DNA of 64,000 bases from Shimia sp040370365 (GTDB lineage: Bacteria; Pseudomonadota; Alphaproteobacteria; Rhodobacterales; Rhodobacteraceae): assembly GCF_040370365.1 (NCBI RefSeq), contig NZ_BAABWQ010000002.1, forward strand, positions 806,001-870,000. The letters run 5' to 3'. Below, one piece after another: positions 7,253 through 16,124 of this stretch. The notes under the pieces were generated by a model. The model did no database searches, was not told the origin of the DNA, and saw nothing but the letters and a program-made list of their open reading frames with translations. How positions within the stretch are numbered: position 1 is the stretch's first letter; every line of letters begins with the position of its first letter. Made by a program: the position numbers and the translations under genes.

Positions 7253-9591
7253 GATCCCTTTTCCTGGCTCTACCCTTTGTTGCGGTTGCTGCATCGGCCC
7301 ATGCTCAGGACGTGTTGTTTCGGTCCGGGGAGCACGAAGACTTTACGCGGCTGGTCGCAACTTTGCCGACACCCGACACAGAATGGACCATCACAAAAAG
7401 TGGTCACAATACCTATCAGATTCATATTGATGGCGATAACCTAAATATGCGCACCAATAGGATCTTTGATCGAATTCCTAGGACGCGCTTGTCGAGCGTT
7501 GAAACGCATTCTGAGAATGGAACTGTGGAGCTGACATTGTCTTGCGCCTGTCGGGTTGTTTCAATTCCATACAATGAGCGGTATGTGATTTTTGATATCC
7601 GCGAGGGGCAGCCAATTGAGCCAGAGGAAGTTCCGCAAATTCCTCTGTCATTTGGCGAAGCAGTGCCGTCCAATAGCGCAGAACGTATCTTTCGTTTTTC
7701 TGCATTGGAGGCGACAAAACCCGTTACTTTGGCGCCAATGCCAAAGGCTGAAGTCTCTCTCAAGCCTGATTTTTCTGGTCTTCTTGCACTCGAAAATTTT
7801 GTGACTCGTAATGTACAAGTGACAACGTTGCGGCAGGATTTGATCAAACAAGTAGATCGCGCGGCAACTCAGGATCTTCTCGAAGCGCAAACTGCACTAA
7901 GCGAGACAAGGCCGGCAAAAGAGCCTTCCCTAGAACTGGCATCAGTTGAACAATTCAAGACGCCTGGCGAGCCTGTTCTGAAGCGTGATCACGTCCCCCC
8001 TCAAGCAGCTAAAGGTTTGGAAGGGCAGGATCTCAACATTGTTGCATATAACGTCATCGATGAAGTTGGGCGTGACATAGCCGCGATCTTGAACGGCCAA
8101 ATTCCTCGTGGAGGTTGCTTGCCGAATTCCGCCGTCAATATCGCCGACTGGAGCGGGACGGAATCTTTCTCCAAAGAGTTGGCTCGCTTGCGGAGAAAAC
8201 TAGTCGGCGAATTTGATCGAACAAATGACGCCGCGCTTGTTGAACTTGCGAAACTCTATATTCACTACACGTTTGGTGCCGAAGCCCGTCAGGTTTTGGA
8301 GCTTCTACCCGACACCGGTGCAAATCAGATTCTGATGACAATGGCTCATCTTGTAGATGGCGACACACTGGACGATGCCGAAAACGCCTTTGCGCACCAA
8401 GGCCATTGCTCTGGACATGTTTCGCTTTGGGCAGCGTTGTCCGATCAGACGCTAACGGGCGACAGTGCCGCCTTGGGTGCAATGGATGCACTGGCAACTT
8501 TGCCACGCCATCTTCGCGAACATCTCGGTCCCAAACTCAGCAACAAATTTGTTGAACAAGGTAACACTGAGAGCGCGACTTTAGTACTGAACGCCATCGA
8601 ACGTTCTAGCCCAAAGCTGGATGCGAGTTATGAATTCGCTCAAGCGACTTTGGACGCAGAGCTGGGCAATACCGAAGAAGCCGAACAAACACTTTCCGAG
8701 ATCGCATCTCAGAATTCTGACATGGCAACGGTTGCTGTGGTTGAACTCATCAGTTCACACCTGAAGCAAGATTTACCGCCGTCGGCAGATACCATTTCTC
8801 TTGTTGGCGCGCTTGCGGTGGAACACAAAGCGGGGGCCATGGGACCTTCACTGCGTCGCGCCCATGCTTTGGCACGAATGTTGACTGGAGAGTTTGAACC
8901 TGCGTTCAACGTAGTCAAAGATATCGAAAAGCACGATGGTGTTGAAGCGTCAGCAGAAGTACGCGATTTGGTCGCTCAGGCCATGATTGAGAATGCAACC
9001 GATTTCGATGTTCTTAAGTCAACCCTAGATCAAAACCTTGCGGAACCGGGAAAGATCAAGCCTGATACAGCACTGATCCTAGCACACAAACTCTTTGACC
9101 TTGGCTTCGTGGGCGAGACACGTCGCCTGTTGCAAGCCGCCCAAAACGCACATGAAAACGATAAGAAGCGAATTCTTAAGGCCCGTGTGGCGCTCGCAGA
9201 CTCGTTGCCCAGGCGCGCCGAGGCAGAGTTAATGGGCCTCGACACTCCGGAGGCTGACCGACTACGTGCTGAAGCGCGATCAAAAGCGGGTGACCATGAA
9301 GTTGCCGCACAGATTCTGACAAATTTGGGTGATCTTGCAAATGCGGAAACCGAAAGTTGGCTAGGCGGCAATCTGCAAGCTCTCGCAACTTCAGAAACAG
9401 AAGTTTATCGTCAAGCGTCCGAACTGTTTCGAAACGACGGAACAAGCACACCGTCGGGTGAAGAAACTGAAGCGCGGGTAACTCAGGGCATGTTAGAAAG
9501 CAACAGAAGCCTGCTTGAAGAAAGCTCCGAAAGCAGGGGGATTTTAGGCAACCTTTTGGATTGGCATAGTCTTTCCGATCCTTCGTCTTAA
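7249..9591 (+). CDS. Large periplasmic helical-repeat protein coupled to motA
   Basis: I do not recognise a named family. The 780-residue protein has a clear Sec signal peptide (MRSLFLALPFVAVAASAHAQ), then a beta-rich N-terminal domain of roughly 95 residues that resembles an AMIN-like fold, a proline-rich linker, and about 500 residues of alpha-helical repeats of TPR/Sel1 character from about residue 260. Two isolated motifs, RGGCLPNS and HQGHCSGH, may place cysteines for a disulfide. It overlaps the motA stop by four bases and precedes a flagellar transglycosylase gene, so a periplasmic role around the stator or basal body is the best inference. Rhizobial MotC occupies a comparable position, but no clear homology is visible. 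Confidence 0.85.
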   Translation: MRSLFLALPFVAVAASAHAQDVLFRSGEHEDFTRLVATLPTPDTEWTITKSGHNTYQIHIDGDNLNMRTNRIFDRIPRTRLSSVETHSENGTVELTLSCACRVVSIPYNERYVIFDIREGQPIEPEEVPQIPLSFGEAVPSNSAERIFRFSALEATKPVTLAPMPKAEVSLKPDFSGLLALENFVTRNVQVTTLRQDLIKQVDRAATQDLLEAQTALSETRPAKEPSLELASVEQFKTPGEPVLKRDHVPPQAAKGLEGQDLNIVAYNVIDEVGRDIAAILNGQIPRGGCLPNSAVNIADWSGTESFSKELARLRRKLVGEFDRTNDAALVELAKLYIHYTFGAEARQVLELLPDTGANQILMTMAHLVDGDTLDDAENAFAHQGHCSGHVSLWAALSDQTLTGDSAALGAMDALATLPRHLREHLGPKLSNKFVEQGNTESATLVLNAIERSSPKLDASYEFAQATLDAELGNTEEAEQTLSEIASQNSDMATVAVVELISSHLKQDLPPSADTISLVGALAVEHKAGAMGPSLRRAHALARMLTGEFEPAFNVVKDIEKHDGVEASAEVRDLVAQAMIENATDFDVLKSTLDQNLAEPGKIKPDTALILAHKLFDLGFVGETRRLLQAAQNAHENDKKRILKARVALADSLPRRAEAELMGLDTPEADRLRAEARSKAGDHEVAAQILTNLGDLANAETESWLGGNLQALATSETEVYRQASELFRNDGTSTPSGEETEARVTQGMLESNRSLLEESSESRGILGNLLDWHSLSDPSS

Positions 9592-9617
9592 CCACGCTTA
9601 CTAAATGTAAAGGAACG

Positions 9618-9659
9618 ACCGATAGCTTGGGCCTCGAACTGGGGCAGAAAGCTATCGGT
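9618..9659 (+). promoter_or_regulatory. 11-bp perfect inverted repeat abutting the transglycosylase start
   Basis: ACCGATAGCTT (9618-9628) and AAGCTATCGGT (9649-9659) are exact reverse complements separated by 20 bases, and the second arm ends at the base before the ATG at 9660. As RNA this would fold into a stem that hides the start region; as DNA it could be an operator. It lies 26 bases after the preceding stop. Confidence 0.5.
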
Positions 9660-10424
9660 ATGAAAAAACAGAATGTTTTCAAAACATTATTGAGTTGCTC
9701 GTGCGACTCACTTCGGAACTATTTAACGCGTGCATTTCGCGTTGTCTCTGCGGTTATCTTTACAAACTCAGCATCTGCCAACACAAACAACGCGGGAACA
9801 TGTGACCGCGTTGCGCGGATCGTAGCGAACGAAACCGGCGTACCTACAAATGTGTTGTTGGCTATCACCAGAACAGAAACCGGGCGCAACAAGAATGGTG
9901 TGCTTTCCCCTTGGCCTTGGACGGTTAACATGGACGGCAAAGGTGTTTGGTTCAACTCACAGCAAGAAGCGCTAAACTACGCTCTAAGCCATTTCAAAGC
10001 TGGTGCGCGTAGCTTTGATATCGGATGCTTTCAACTCAATTATCGTTGGCATGGACAACATTTCAACGACATTGCCCATATGTTTGATCCGACTTCAAAC
10101 GCAAGATATGCAGCGGAGTTTTTGTCTAGCCTCTATGCTGAAACAACGAATTGGGATGATGCAGCGGCGGCATATCACTCTCGTACGCCCAAATACGCAG
10201 ACAAATATAAGACACGCTTCAAACGGATCATGGCCAATCTGCCCGACGCTGGGTCGATGCCTTTGTCCTCACCGACACCGGCCAAACCCTTGTTGCGCAC
10301 AGCAAAAGTTGAACACGTAAACAATTTCCCATTGCTACAACATGGTCAGAGCGCAGGTGCATTGGGCTCACTGGTCCCTCGTACTTCCGGTACGACGCGC
10401 CCGTTTTTGGGAAATGGAGGCTGA
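9660..10424 (+). CDS. Flagellar-locus lytic transglycosylase (SltF-like)
   Basis: This 254-residue SLT-family enzyme is predicted to cleave peptidoglycan so the rod can cross the cell wall. The N terminus carries a hydrophobic segment at about 22-40 that may be a signal peptide. The catalytic glutamate is probably E73 in ITRTETGRNK, followed by the family blocks DIGCFQLNYRWH and AAAAYHSRTPKYADKY. In Rhodobacter sphaeroides a separate SltF enzyme works with a FlgJ that lacks its own muramidase domain. The FlgJ-like gene here (24436-24729) is likewise short, so the same division of labour is likely. A TTG at 9627 with an upstream AGGA is an alternative start, adding 11 residues. Confidence 0.88.
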   Translation: MKKQNVFKTLLSCSCDSLRNYLTRAFRVVSAVIFTNSASANTNNAGTCDRVARIVANETGVPTNVLLAITRTETGRNKNGVLSPWPWTVNMDGKGVWFNSQQEALNYALSHFKAGARSFDIGCFQLNYRWHGQHFNDIAHMFDPTSNARYAAEFLSSLYAETTNWDDAAAAYHSRTPKYADKYKTRFKRIMANLPDAGSMPLSSPTPAKPLLRTAKVEHVNNFPLLQHGQSAGALGSLVPRTSGTTRPFLGNGG

Positions 10425-10427
10425 TCC

Positions 10428-12512
10428 GTGACACCACAATCTCTTAAAGCACTGTTCAGCCCTACAATTTTGCTAGCTTTGGCGTTGATGGCAATCATTG
10501 TCATGATGATCCTGCCGATGCCTGCATGGGTGTTGGACATTGGTCTTGCCGCATCATTCGCGCTGGCAATCCTAATCTTTACAGTCACGTTGTTCATAGA
10601 GAGACCACTAGACTTCTCTGCTTTCCCCACCATCCTCTTGGCATCTTTGATGCTCCGCTTATCACTCAATGTGTCATCGACCAAATTGATCATCGGTCAG
10701 GGTCACACCGGAACAGGTGCGGCAGGGGACGTGATCGAAGGATTTGCGAATTTCGTCATGGGCGGAAGCGTCTTTTTGGGGTTGGTGGTGTTCTGTGTTT
10801 TGCTCATCGTAAACTTCATGGTGATCAACAAGGGCGCAACTCGAATGGCGGAGGTCGGGGCGCGCTTTGCTTTGGATGGTATGCCAGGCAAACAGCTCGC
10901 GATTGACAGTGATATGTCTGCGGGAGCAATTGATCACACCGAGGCCAAAGAGCGTCGCGAACGAGAACAGCAAGAAACCACATTCTTCGGTTCGCTTGAT
11001 GGTGCTTCAAAGTTCGTAAAAGGTGACGCTGTTGCTGGTTTGTTGATCACATTGTTGAATCTGGTAATGGGACTGATAATGGGCGTCGCCGTACACGGCA
11101 TGCCAATTGGTCAAGCCTTTGAAACATACACGATCTTGACCGTCGGAGATGGACTGGTAACTCAAATTCCTGCCGTGGTTATCTCAATCGCTTCCGCCTT
11201 GCTTTTGGCGCGTGGCGGCACCACCGGTTCTACAGATTTGACCTTAGTTAAACAGCTGGGCAAATATCCGCCAGCGATTGCAACGGTCGCAGTTCTAATG
11301 GTGCTTTTTGCTTTGGTTCCCGGCCTACCGTTTATTCCATTTATTGCGGGAGGTGGTGTTTTGGGTTCAGCTGCATACTTTTTGTATCGCAACAAAACCG
11401 ACGAAGTCGAATTGCCAGAACTCGACGACGAACCAGTTCTCCCCAGAGACAAACCAATCGGCGACGTATTGGATTTGGATGACATCCACGTAGAGTTTGC
11501 CACAGATCTTGTAAATATGGTCCTGGATCCGGGCGCAGGTCTTGATGCGCGCATCACCAACATGCGGACACATGTGGCCTCGACCTTTGGTTTGATACTT
11601 CCAGAAATCCGACTGACTGACGAACCTTCTCTACCAAACGGCACATACACAATTCGCATCCAAGGTGTTGAGCAAGTTCGTGATCGGCTTGAGCCCGAAA
11701 AGGTTCTGGCATTGGCCGGTGACACACCAGAGGCACTGCCCACCGGAGAGGATGTATCCGAACCCGTTTATGGCGCGCCCGCGCGTTGGATCGAAAGCAA
11801 AGCCCAGGAACAGGCGTCCCTGTCTGGCATAACAATTGTTACGCCCGGCGAAGTACTGGCGACCCACCTTCTGGAAACCATCAAAACAAACTTTGGGCGT
11901 TTGTTGACCTTTAAAGCTCTGCGTCGAATACTGGACGAGATGGTCAACTTGTCGGATCCAAATCGCGCAGAAGCCAACCGCCGAATGATGGATGAATTCG
12001 TCCCAGACAAAGTGCCACTAGATCTCTTGCATCGAATCTTGCGCATGTTGCTGGACGAGCAAGTGTCCATCCGAAATGTCCCTCTAATCCTAGAAGCTAT
12101 CGCGGAGGCACGACATGTGAGCGCACTCCCCGACGCAATCTGTGAGTATGTTCGCCAACGTCTTGGGTTTCAATTGATCTCAGATCTCAAACGAGAAGAC
12201 GGCACAATTCCTCTCGTACAGCTGGCACCCGAATGGGAAGACACATTTGCGACGTATCAGGTAGACGGTGACGCTGGCAGCATGGACGTTGCCCTGCCGC
12301 CAGATGTTTTCAACGCTCTTGCTCAGTCTATTGCAGACCGAATGTCAGATGCTGGGAACAGTGGAATTTTTGCCGCGCTTGTGACATCGACACGTCGCCG
12401 TCGCTTTCTCCGTACGGTTCTTAGCGCCAAAGGAATTGCCAATCCCGTGTTGTCCTTTGAGGAAATCGGATTGGATGCTCGCCCGGCACTAGTTGGGGTT
12501 GTCGCCGCATGA
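10428..12512 (+). CDS. flhA: Flagellar export protein FlhA
   Basis: FlhA is the large export-gate subunit with eight membrane helices and a cytoplasmic ring that docks substrates and chaperones. The 694-residue product shows the FHIPEP-family block ARFALDGMPGKQLAIDSDMS after the first helices, then the cytoplasmic domain from about residue 325. Translation starts at a GTG preceded by a good GGAGG site seven bases upstream; the gene is three bases from the end of the transglycosylase gene. Its ATGA overlap with fliR and fliR's overlap with flhB indicate one coupled operon. Confidence 0.98.
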   Translation: MTPQSLKALFSPTILLALALMAIIVMMILPMPAWVLDIGLAASFALAILIFTVTLFIERPLDFSAFPTILLASLMLRLSLNVSSTKLIIGQGHTGTGAAGDVIEGFANFVMGGSVFLGLVVFCVLLIVNFMVINKGATRMAEVGARFALDGMPGKQLAIDSDMSAGAIDHTEAKERREREQQETTFFGSLDGASKFVKGDAVAGLLITLLNLVMGLIMGVAVHGMPIGQAFETYTILTVGDGLVTQIPAVVISIASALLLARGGTTGSTDLTLVKQLGKYPPAIATVAVLMVLFALVPGLPFIPFIAGGGVLGSAAYFLYRNKTDEVELPELDDEPVLPRDKPIGDVLDLDDIHVEFATDLVNMVLDPGAGLDARITNMRTHVASTFGLILPEIRLTDEPSLPNGTYTIRIQGVEQVRDRLEPEKVLALAGDTPEALPTGEDVSEPVYGAPARWIESKAQEQASLSGITIVTPGEVLATHLLETIKTNFGRLLTFKALRRILDEMVNLSDPNRAEANRRMMDEFVPDKVPLDLLHRILRMLLDEQVSIRNVPLILEAIAEARHVSALPDAICEYVRQRLGFQLISDLKREDGTIPLVQLAPEWEDTFATYQVDGDAGSMDVALPPDVFNALAQSIADRMSDAGNSGIFAALVTSTRRRRFLRTVLSAKGIANPVLSFEEIGLDARPALVGVVAA

Positions 12513-13285
12513 TGGAAAATGCGCTTACTGTATTGAACATGACGGAAGCTATGCTTTGGCATGGCTTCCTTGTGTTTTTGCGCATCGCTGCTGCAGTTTC
12601 AATTTTGCCGGCCTTTGGTGAAACCACGGTGCCACCCCGCATAAAAATCGGCATCGCATTGGCTTTTACCGTCATCGTAGCGCCTGCACTACCTACCTTT
12701 GAAACCGCTCAGCCAAGTTTTGAGGTGATTGCCAAATATACGCTCACCGAAGGTCTAAACGGGTTCCTGATTGGTATAGGGGTCAGAATGTTTGTCATGG
12801 CATTGCAAACCGCAGGTACGATTGCGGGGCAGTCCACATCCCTCGCCCAAATCTTTGGCGGCGCCTCAGGAGAGCCACTTCCGGCGATAGGTAATGTGTT
12901 GTCTCTCGCCGCTCTGGCACTGGCGGTAACAATGGGCCTACATGTCTATGTCGCGCGCTATTTCATCGGTTCATACATCTTGTTTCCGGCGGGCACTTTC
13001 CCAGTCGTAGAGATCATGACCGAATGGGGCGTTGCACAGGTTGCCTCTGCCTTTAGCCTAGCATTTAGATTGGCGGCTCCATTTATCATTATTTCCGCGA
13101 TCTACAATCTAATGTTGGGCGTCATCAACCGTGCCATGCCGCAACTCATGGTTGCTTTTGTAGGTGCGCCCTTGATTACCGCTGGCGGTCTTTTCCTTTT
13201 GTTTCTTGTGGCGCCAGCACTGCTCACACTTTGGTGGAGCGCACTACAAGGTTTTATGATCAATCCAACTGAGGGCCTGCAATGA
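12509..13285 (+). CDS. fliR: Flagellar export protein FliR
   Basis: FliR is an inner-membrane subunit of the FliPQR export channel. The 258-residue product is hydrophobic with about six helices and the family block ALQTAGTIAGQSTSLAQIFG, followed by FSLAFRLAAPFIIISAIYN and a conserved C-terminal region. Length is typical. The start overlaps the flhA stop by four bases and its stop overlaps the flhB start by four bases. FliP and FliQ are encoded on the other strand in separate operons of this locus. Confidence 0.97.
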   Translation: MMENALTVLNMTEAMLWHGFLVFLRIAAAVSILPAFGETTVPPRIKIGIALAFTVIVAPALPTFETAQPSFEVIAKYTLTEGLNGFLIGIGVRMFVMALQTAGTIAGQSTSLAQIFGGASGEPLPAIGNVLSLAALALAVTMGLHVYVARYFIGSYILFPAGTFPVVEIMTEWGVAQVASAFSLAFRLAAPFIIISAIYNLMLGVINRAMPQLMVAFVGAPLITAGGLFLLFLVAPALLTLWWSALQGFMINPTEGLQ

Positions 13286-14367
13286 GTGGGCAGGAGGACG
13301 ACAGCGAAAAGTCCTTTGAGCCGACACAGCACAAGCTGGATGAGGCACGGAAAAAGGGGGAGATCGCAAAGTCGATGGACGTTTCCGTCGCGGCTGGTTA
13401 TCTGGGCCTCACCATCGCGTTTCTTACCGTAGGTGCTGGCACGATCAAGGCCGCAGGGAATGGCCTTATGGTTTTGCTCGATCAAGCTGAATCTCTCGCA
13501 CCGCTGGTGTTTGAAGGCAACCCTTCAACGCCAATTGGCGGAATCCTCATGGAATCTCTTTGGGCTGTGACACCGTGGTTCGGGATCCCCATGATTGCTG
13601 TCATTTTGAGTGTGATCGCTCAAAACGCGTTTTTGTTTGTGCCTTCCAAAGTCGCTCCAAAGTTATCTCGAATCAATCCGTTGTCCAACGCGAAGAACAA
13701 ATTTGGTCGCAGTGGTCTTTTCGAATTTGCGAAGAGTTTTGCCAAACTGGTGATCTACTCGGTGTGCTTAGGATTTTTTTTGAAGTTTCGGATGGCCGAA
13801 ATGGCGTCGGCAATCCAACTGGATGCCATCATGGTGCCCGCGCTTCTTGGGCGACTCATGCTCGAGTTCTTGATGATTGTGATAGTGGTTGCAGCCTCCA
13901 TTGCGACAGTGGACTATTTCTGGCAACGCGCCGAGCACATGCGCAAAAACATGATGACTCGCAAAGAAATGACCGATGAGCAAAAAGACTCTGAAGGCGA
14001 CCCACACACGAAGCAGAAACGGCGCCAAAAGGGCCAAGAAATTGCAATGAACCAAATGCTCGCGGATGTGCCGGACGCGGATGTGGTAATCGTAAATCCT
14101 ACGCATTATGCGGTAGCATTGAAGTGGACACGTATGCCAGGCGAAGCGCCCGTCTGTGTGGCAAAGGGTGTCGATGAAATAGCTGCGCGTATTCGAGAAA
14201 CCGCACAGAGCTCAGCCGTTCCAATCCATCGAGACCCACCAACAGCACGAGCTTTGCATGCCATTGTTGAGATCGGTCAAGAAATTCCTCCGGATCAGTA
14301 TCGCCCAGTGGCAGCAGCAATCCGATTTGCAGATGCGATGCGACAACGTGCGAAGGGCAAAGCATGA
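13282..14367 (+). CDS. flhB: Flagellar export switch protein FlhB
   Basis: FlhB switches the export apparatus from rod/hook to filament substrates. The 361-residue product opens with the family stretch EKSFEPTQHKLDEARKKGEI, has four membrane helices, and then a cytoplasmic domain with the self-cleavage motif N-P-T-H at residues 272-275 within IVNPTHYAVALKW. That motif is intact, so normal autocleavage is expected. FliK, which triggers the switch, is encoded at 24840. The stop overlaps the next small gene by four bases. Confidence 0.98.
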   Translation: MSGQEDDSEKSFEPTQHKLDEARKKGEIAKSMDVSVAAGYLGLTIAFLTVGAGTIKAAGNGLMVLLDQAESLAPLVFEGNPSTPIGGILMESLWAVTPWFGIPMIAVILSVIAQNAFLFVPSKVAPKLSRINPLSNAKNKFGRSGLFEFAKSFAKLVIYSVCLGFFLKFRMAEMASAIQLDAIMVPALLGRLMLEFLMIVIVVAASIATVDYFWQRAEHMRKNMMTRKEMTDEQKDSEGDPHTKQKRRQKGQEIAMNQMLADVPDADVVIVNPTHYAVALKWTRMPGEAPVCVAKGVDEIAARIRETAQSSAVPIHRDPPTARALHAIVEIGQEIPPDQYRPVAAAIRFADAMRQRAKGKA

Positions 14368-14774
14368 ACAATGATCTAATCGAACTTAATGTCATCACGC
14401 AGGCGCGCTACCAGAAAGCTCAAGCTGCAATGCAGGCTTTACAGGCCGAAGAAAACAAACTGCGCGGCATGCTTGACGATCTGACGGCCCAGGAAAAGTC
14501 CGGGAGAGAAGTGATGCAAACCGACAAGACCCTGCAAATGACGGGAGGGGACCTCACTTGGAACAACTGGATCGGGCGAAATCGCAAGATCTTAAACCAC
14601 CAGTTGGCAAACATTCTGGTTAGAAAAGAGATGGCCTTTAAAGATCTGCAAAGCCATTTCGGCAAGGCCGATGTCATGGAGACGCTACTAGATCACGCCG
14701 AAAACCAAAGACGGCAAAAACGCCAGCGCTCGCTCGTTAACAGTGTGATCGACACGAAATTGAGCTGCTTATGA
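14364..14774 (+). CDS. Small coiled-coil protein coupled to flhB, possible FliJ-like
   Basis: This 136-residue protein is almost wholly alpha-helical, with predicted coiled coil at about 12-45 and 85-130 and a basic region QRRQKRQRS near the end. It overlaps the flhB stop by four bases and ends inside a 23-bp perfect hairpin. I do not recognise a named family. Its size, helical character and position make it a candidate for FliJ, the export-ATPase stalk protein, which is otherwise missing from the window; fliI itself is 5 kb away on the same strand. FliJ proteins diverge strongly, so the assignment is inference only. Confidence 0.75.
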   Translation: MNNDLIELNVITQARYQKAQAAMQALQAEENKLRGMLDDLTAQEKSGREVMQTDKTLQMTGGDLTWNNWIGRNRKILNHQLANILVRKEMAFKDLQSHFGKADVMETLLDHAENQRRQKRQRSLVNSVIDTKLSCL

Positions 14775-14816
14775 CACAGCACCCTGCCACTGAGTGGCAG
14801 GGTGCTGTGTCATAAG
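14768..14816. terminator. 23-bp perfect hairpin between convergent flagellar operons
   Basis: Positions 14768-14790 and 14794-14816 are exact reverse complements around the three-base loop TGA. The stem core is GACACAGCACCCTGCCAC. It contains the stop codon of the flhB-coupled gene and lies about 50 bases beyond the stop of the convergent fliL-like gene. There is no clear T-run on either side, so it is probably a bidirectional terminator or RNA-stabilising stem rather than a textbook intrinsic terminator. Confidence 0.7.
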
Positions 14817-14864
14817 AGTTCTCGTGCCTCATTACTATTTAATTCCAAGATTTTTGGAGCGATG

Positions 14865-15368
14865 TTAGGACACGTCCTGACGTGTAATTTGCACGATCAA
14901 TACGTCTGAGATCTCTTCGCCATAGACCTTCTGCGCGACCTCCACGAACATCTTACGAAGTGGGTCTAGTTTGCTTGAGTTCGTGAAAGCGCCATCAAAC
15001 CCGCCAATATTAGCATGATCAAACATCGCCTGAAGCAAAGCGCCGCGAATGCGAGGTTCTGCTTGAAAAATCCGCTCGTTTTCACCGGCATCTGTTTCCA
15101 GTGTCAATGTGATCAAAATGAGCGAAGCAACAGCGTTGTCATTCACAACAGGGATGATGAACTGATCCACCAGTTCGACATACTCCCGCCCCTGTGGCGG
15201 CCCTTCTTCCTTATCTTCGTTGGCCTGCGAATTCGCATATGCCTTACCGTCCACTTCCATGCCATCTTCGGCAACTGGTAGAACGGGATCTGGCCGCAAA
15301 GCGAGACCAGCACCAACGCCGCCACCAAGCCCCAAAACCAGCAAAATGATCGGAAGTAGCTTTTTCAT
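14865..15368 (-). CDS. FliL-like basal-body protein (second copy)
   Basis: The 167-residue protein begins with a glycine-rich hydrophobic helix (about 4-24), then an acidic linker and a periplasmic domain with the FliL-like ending VEVAQKVYGEEISDVLIVQ. It is shorter at the N terminus than the copy at 4539, and has almost no cytoplasmic segment. It is the last gene of the flgB-to-flgH operon, starting 12 bases after flgH. A second FliL-like gene beside flgH is a regular feature of related loci as I recall them. Whether the two proteins share one role or work at the stator and at the outer rings is unknown. Confidence 0.85.
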   Translation of the reverse strand: MKKLLPIILLVLGLGGGVGAGLALRPDPVLPVAEDGMEVDGKAYANSQANEDKEEGPPQGREYVELVDQFIIPVVNDNAVASLILITLTLETDAGENERIFQAEPRIRGALLQAMFDHANIGGFDGAFTNSSKLDPLRKMFVEVAQKVYGEEISDVLIVQITRQDVS

Positions 15369-15380
15369 ATCTCGCCTCGT

Positions 15381-16112
15381 TTAGAAAGGTAGCACAGCGT
15401 CGAGGACTTGCTGCCCCAAGCGTGGTTGTTGCATGTCAGAGATCTGTCCACGCCCGCCATAAGAAACGCGCGCAGAAGCAATCTTATCGAATGTAATTTC
15501 ATTTTGCCGGGAGATGTCCTCAGATCGAACGAATCCTGAGACCAGCAATTCGCGAAGCTCGTAGTTTACCCGCAACTCTTGTGTCCCTTGAATGGCCAAA
15601 ACACCGTTGGGAAGAACGTCAACGATGGTCGCTGCGACACGTAAAGTTAGTTTTTCACTGCGTTTGACGGATCCATCTCCACTGCTCGAGCTATTTGAGC
15701 TCAAATCAACCAGTGGATCGGTCGTTGCACCTTCGGGCAAACGGGTGTTCAAGCGCTGTGGCAAACCTGCAAGCTGAGGAATGCTCATACTTTCTGATCC
15801 GCTGCGGCTACGTTCGGTCTCGTTGTTGATTTGGGCCTTTTCATCCACTTCGATCACAACAGTTAGGATGTCACCACGGCCTGCAGCGCGACGGTCGCCA
15901 AGAAGCGACTGCTTATTGCGGCTCCAAAGTGAGGCGGTATCTGAACGACGTGACACACTTGCCTGTGTTGGCAATGGAGGGTTCATCATCGCGTAGTGTT
16001 CTTGGTTGTTTGTGGTGGGAGAAAAGCTCGGCGCTTTGCCTATATGGTCCGTGCGTGCGCAACCAGAAATGGCCAACGTCGACAGAAGAAAAATGGCATA
16101 TAAAATTCGCAC
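15381..16112 (-). CDS. flgH: Flagellar L-ring protein FlgH
   Basis: FlgH is the outer-membrane lipoprotein that forms the L ring around the rod. The 243-residue product has a lipoprotein signal with lipobox LAISGC, acylated Cys18 expected. The mature part includes the family blocks SLLGDRRAAGRGDILTVVIE and LAIQGTQELRVNYELRELLVSG, then ISDMQQPRLGQQVLDAVLPF at the C terminus. Length is typical. It sits between flgA and the second fliL-like gene. The matching P-ring gene flgI is absent from the window. Confidence 0.97.
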   Translation of the reverse strand: MRILYAIFLLSTLAISGCARTDHIGKAPSFSPTTNNQEHYAMMNPPLPTQASVSRRSDTASLWSRNKQSLLGDRRAAGRGDILTVVIEVDEKAQINNETERSRSGSESMSIPQLAGLPQRLNTRLPEGATTDPLVDLSSNSSSSGDGSVKRSEKLTLRVAATIVDVLPNGVLAIQGTQELRVNYELRELLVSGFVRSEDISRQNEITFDKIASARVSYGGRGQISDMQQPRLGQQVLDAVLPF

Positions 16113-16124
16113 GGTTCTGTTCCT

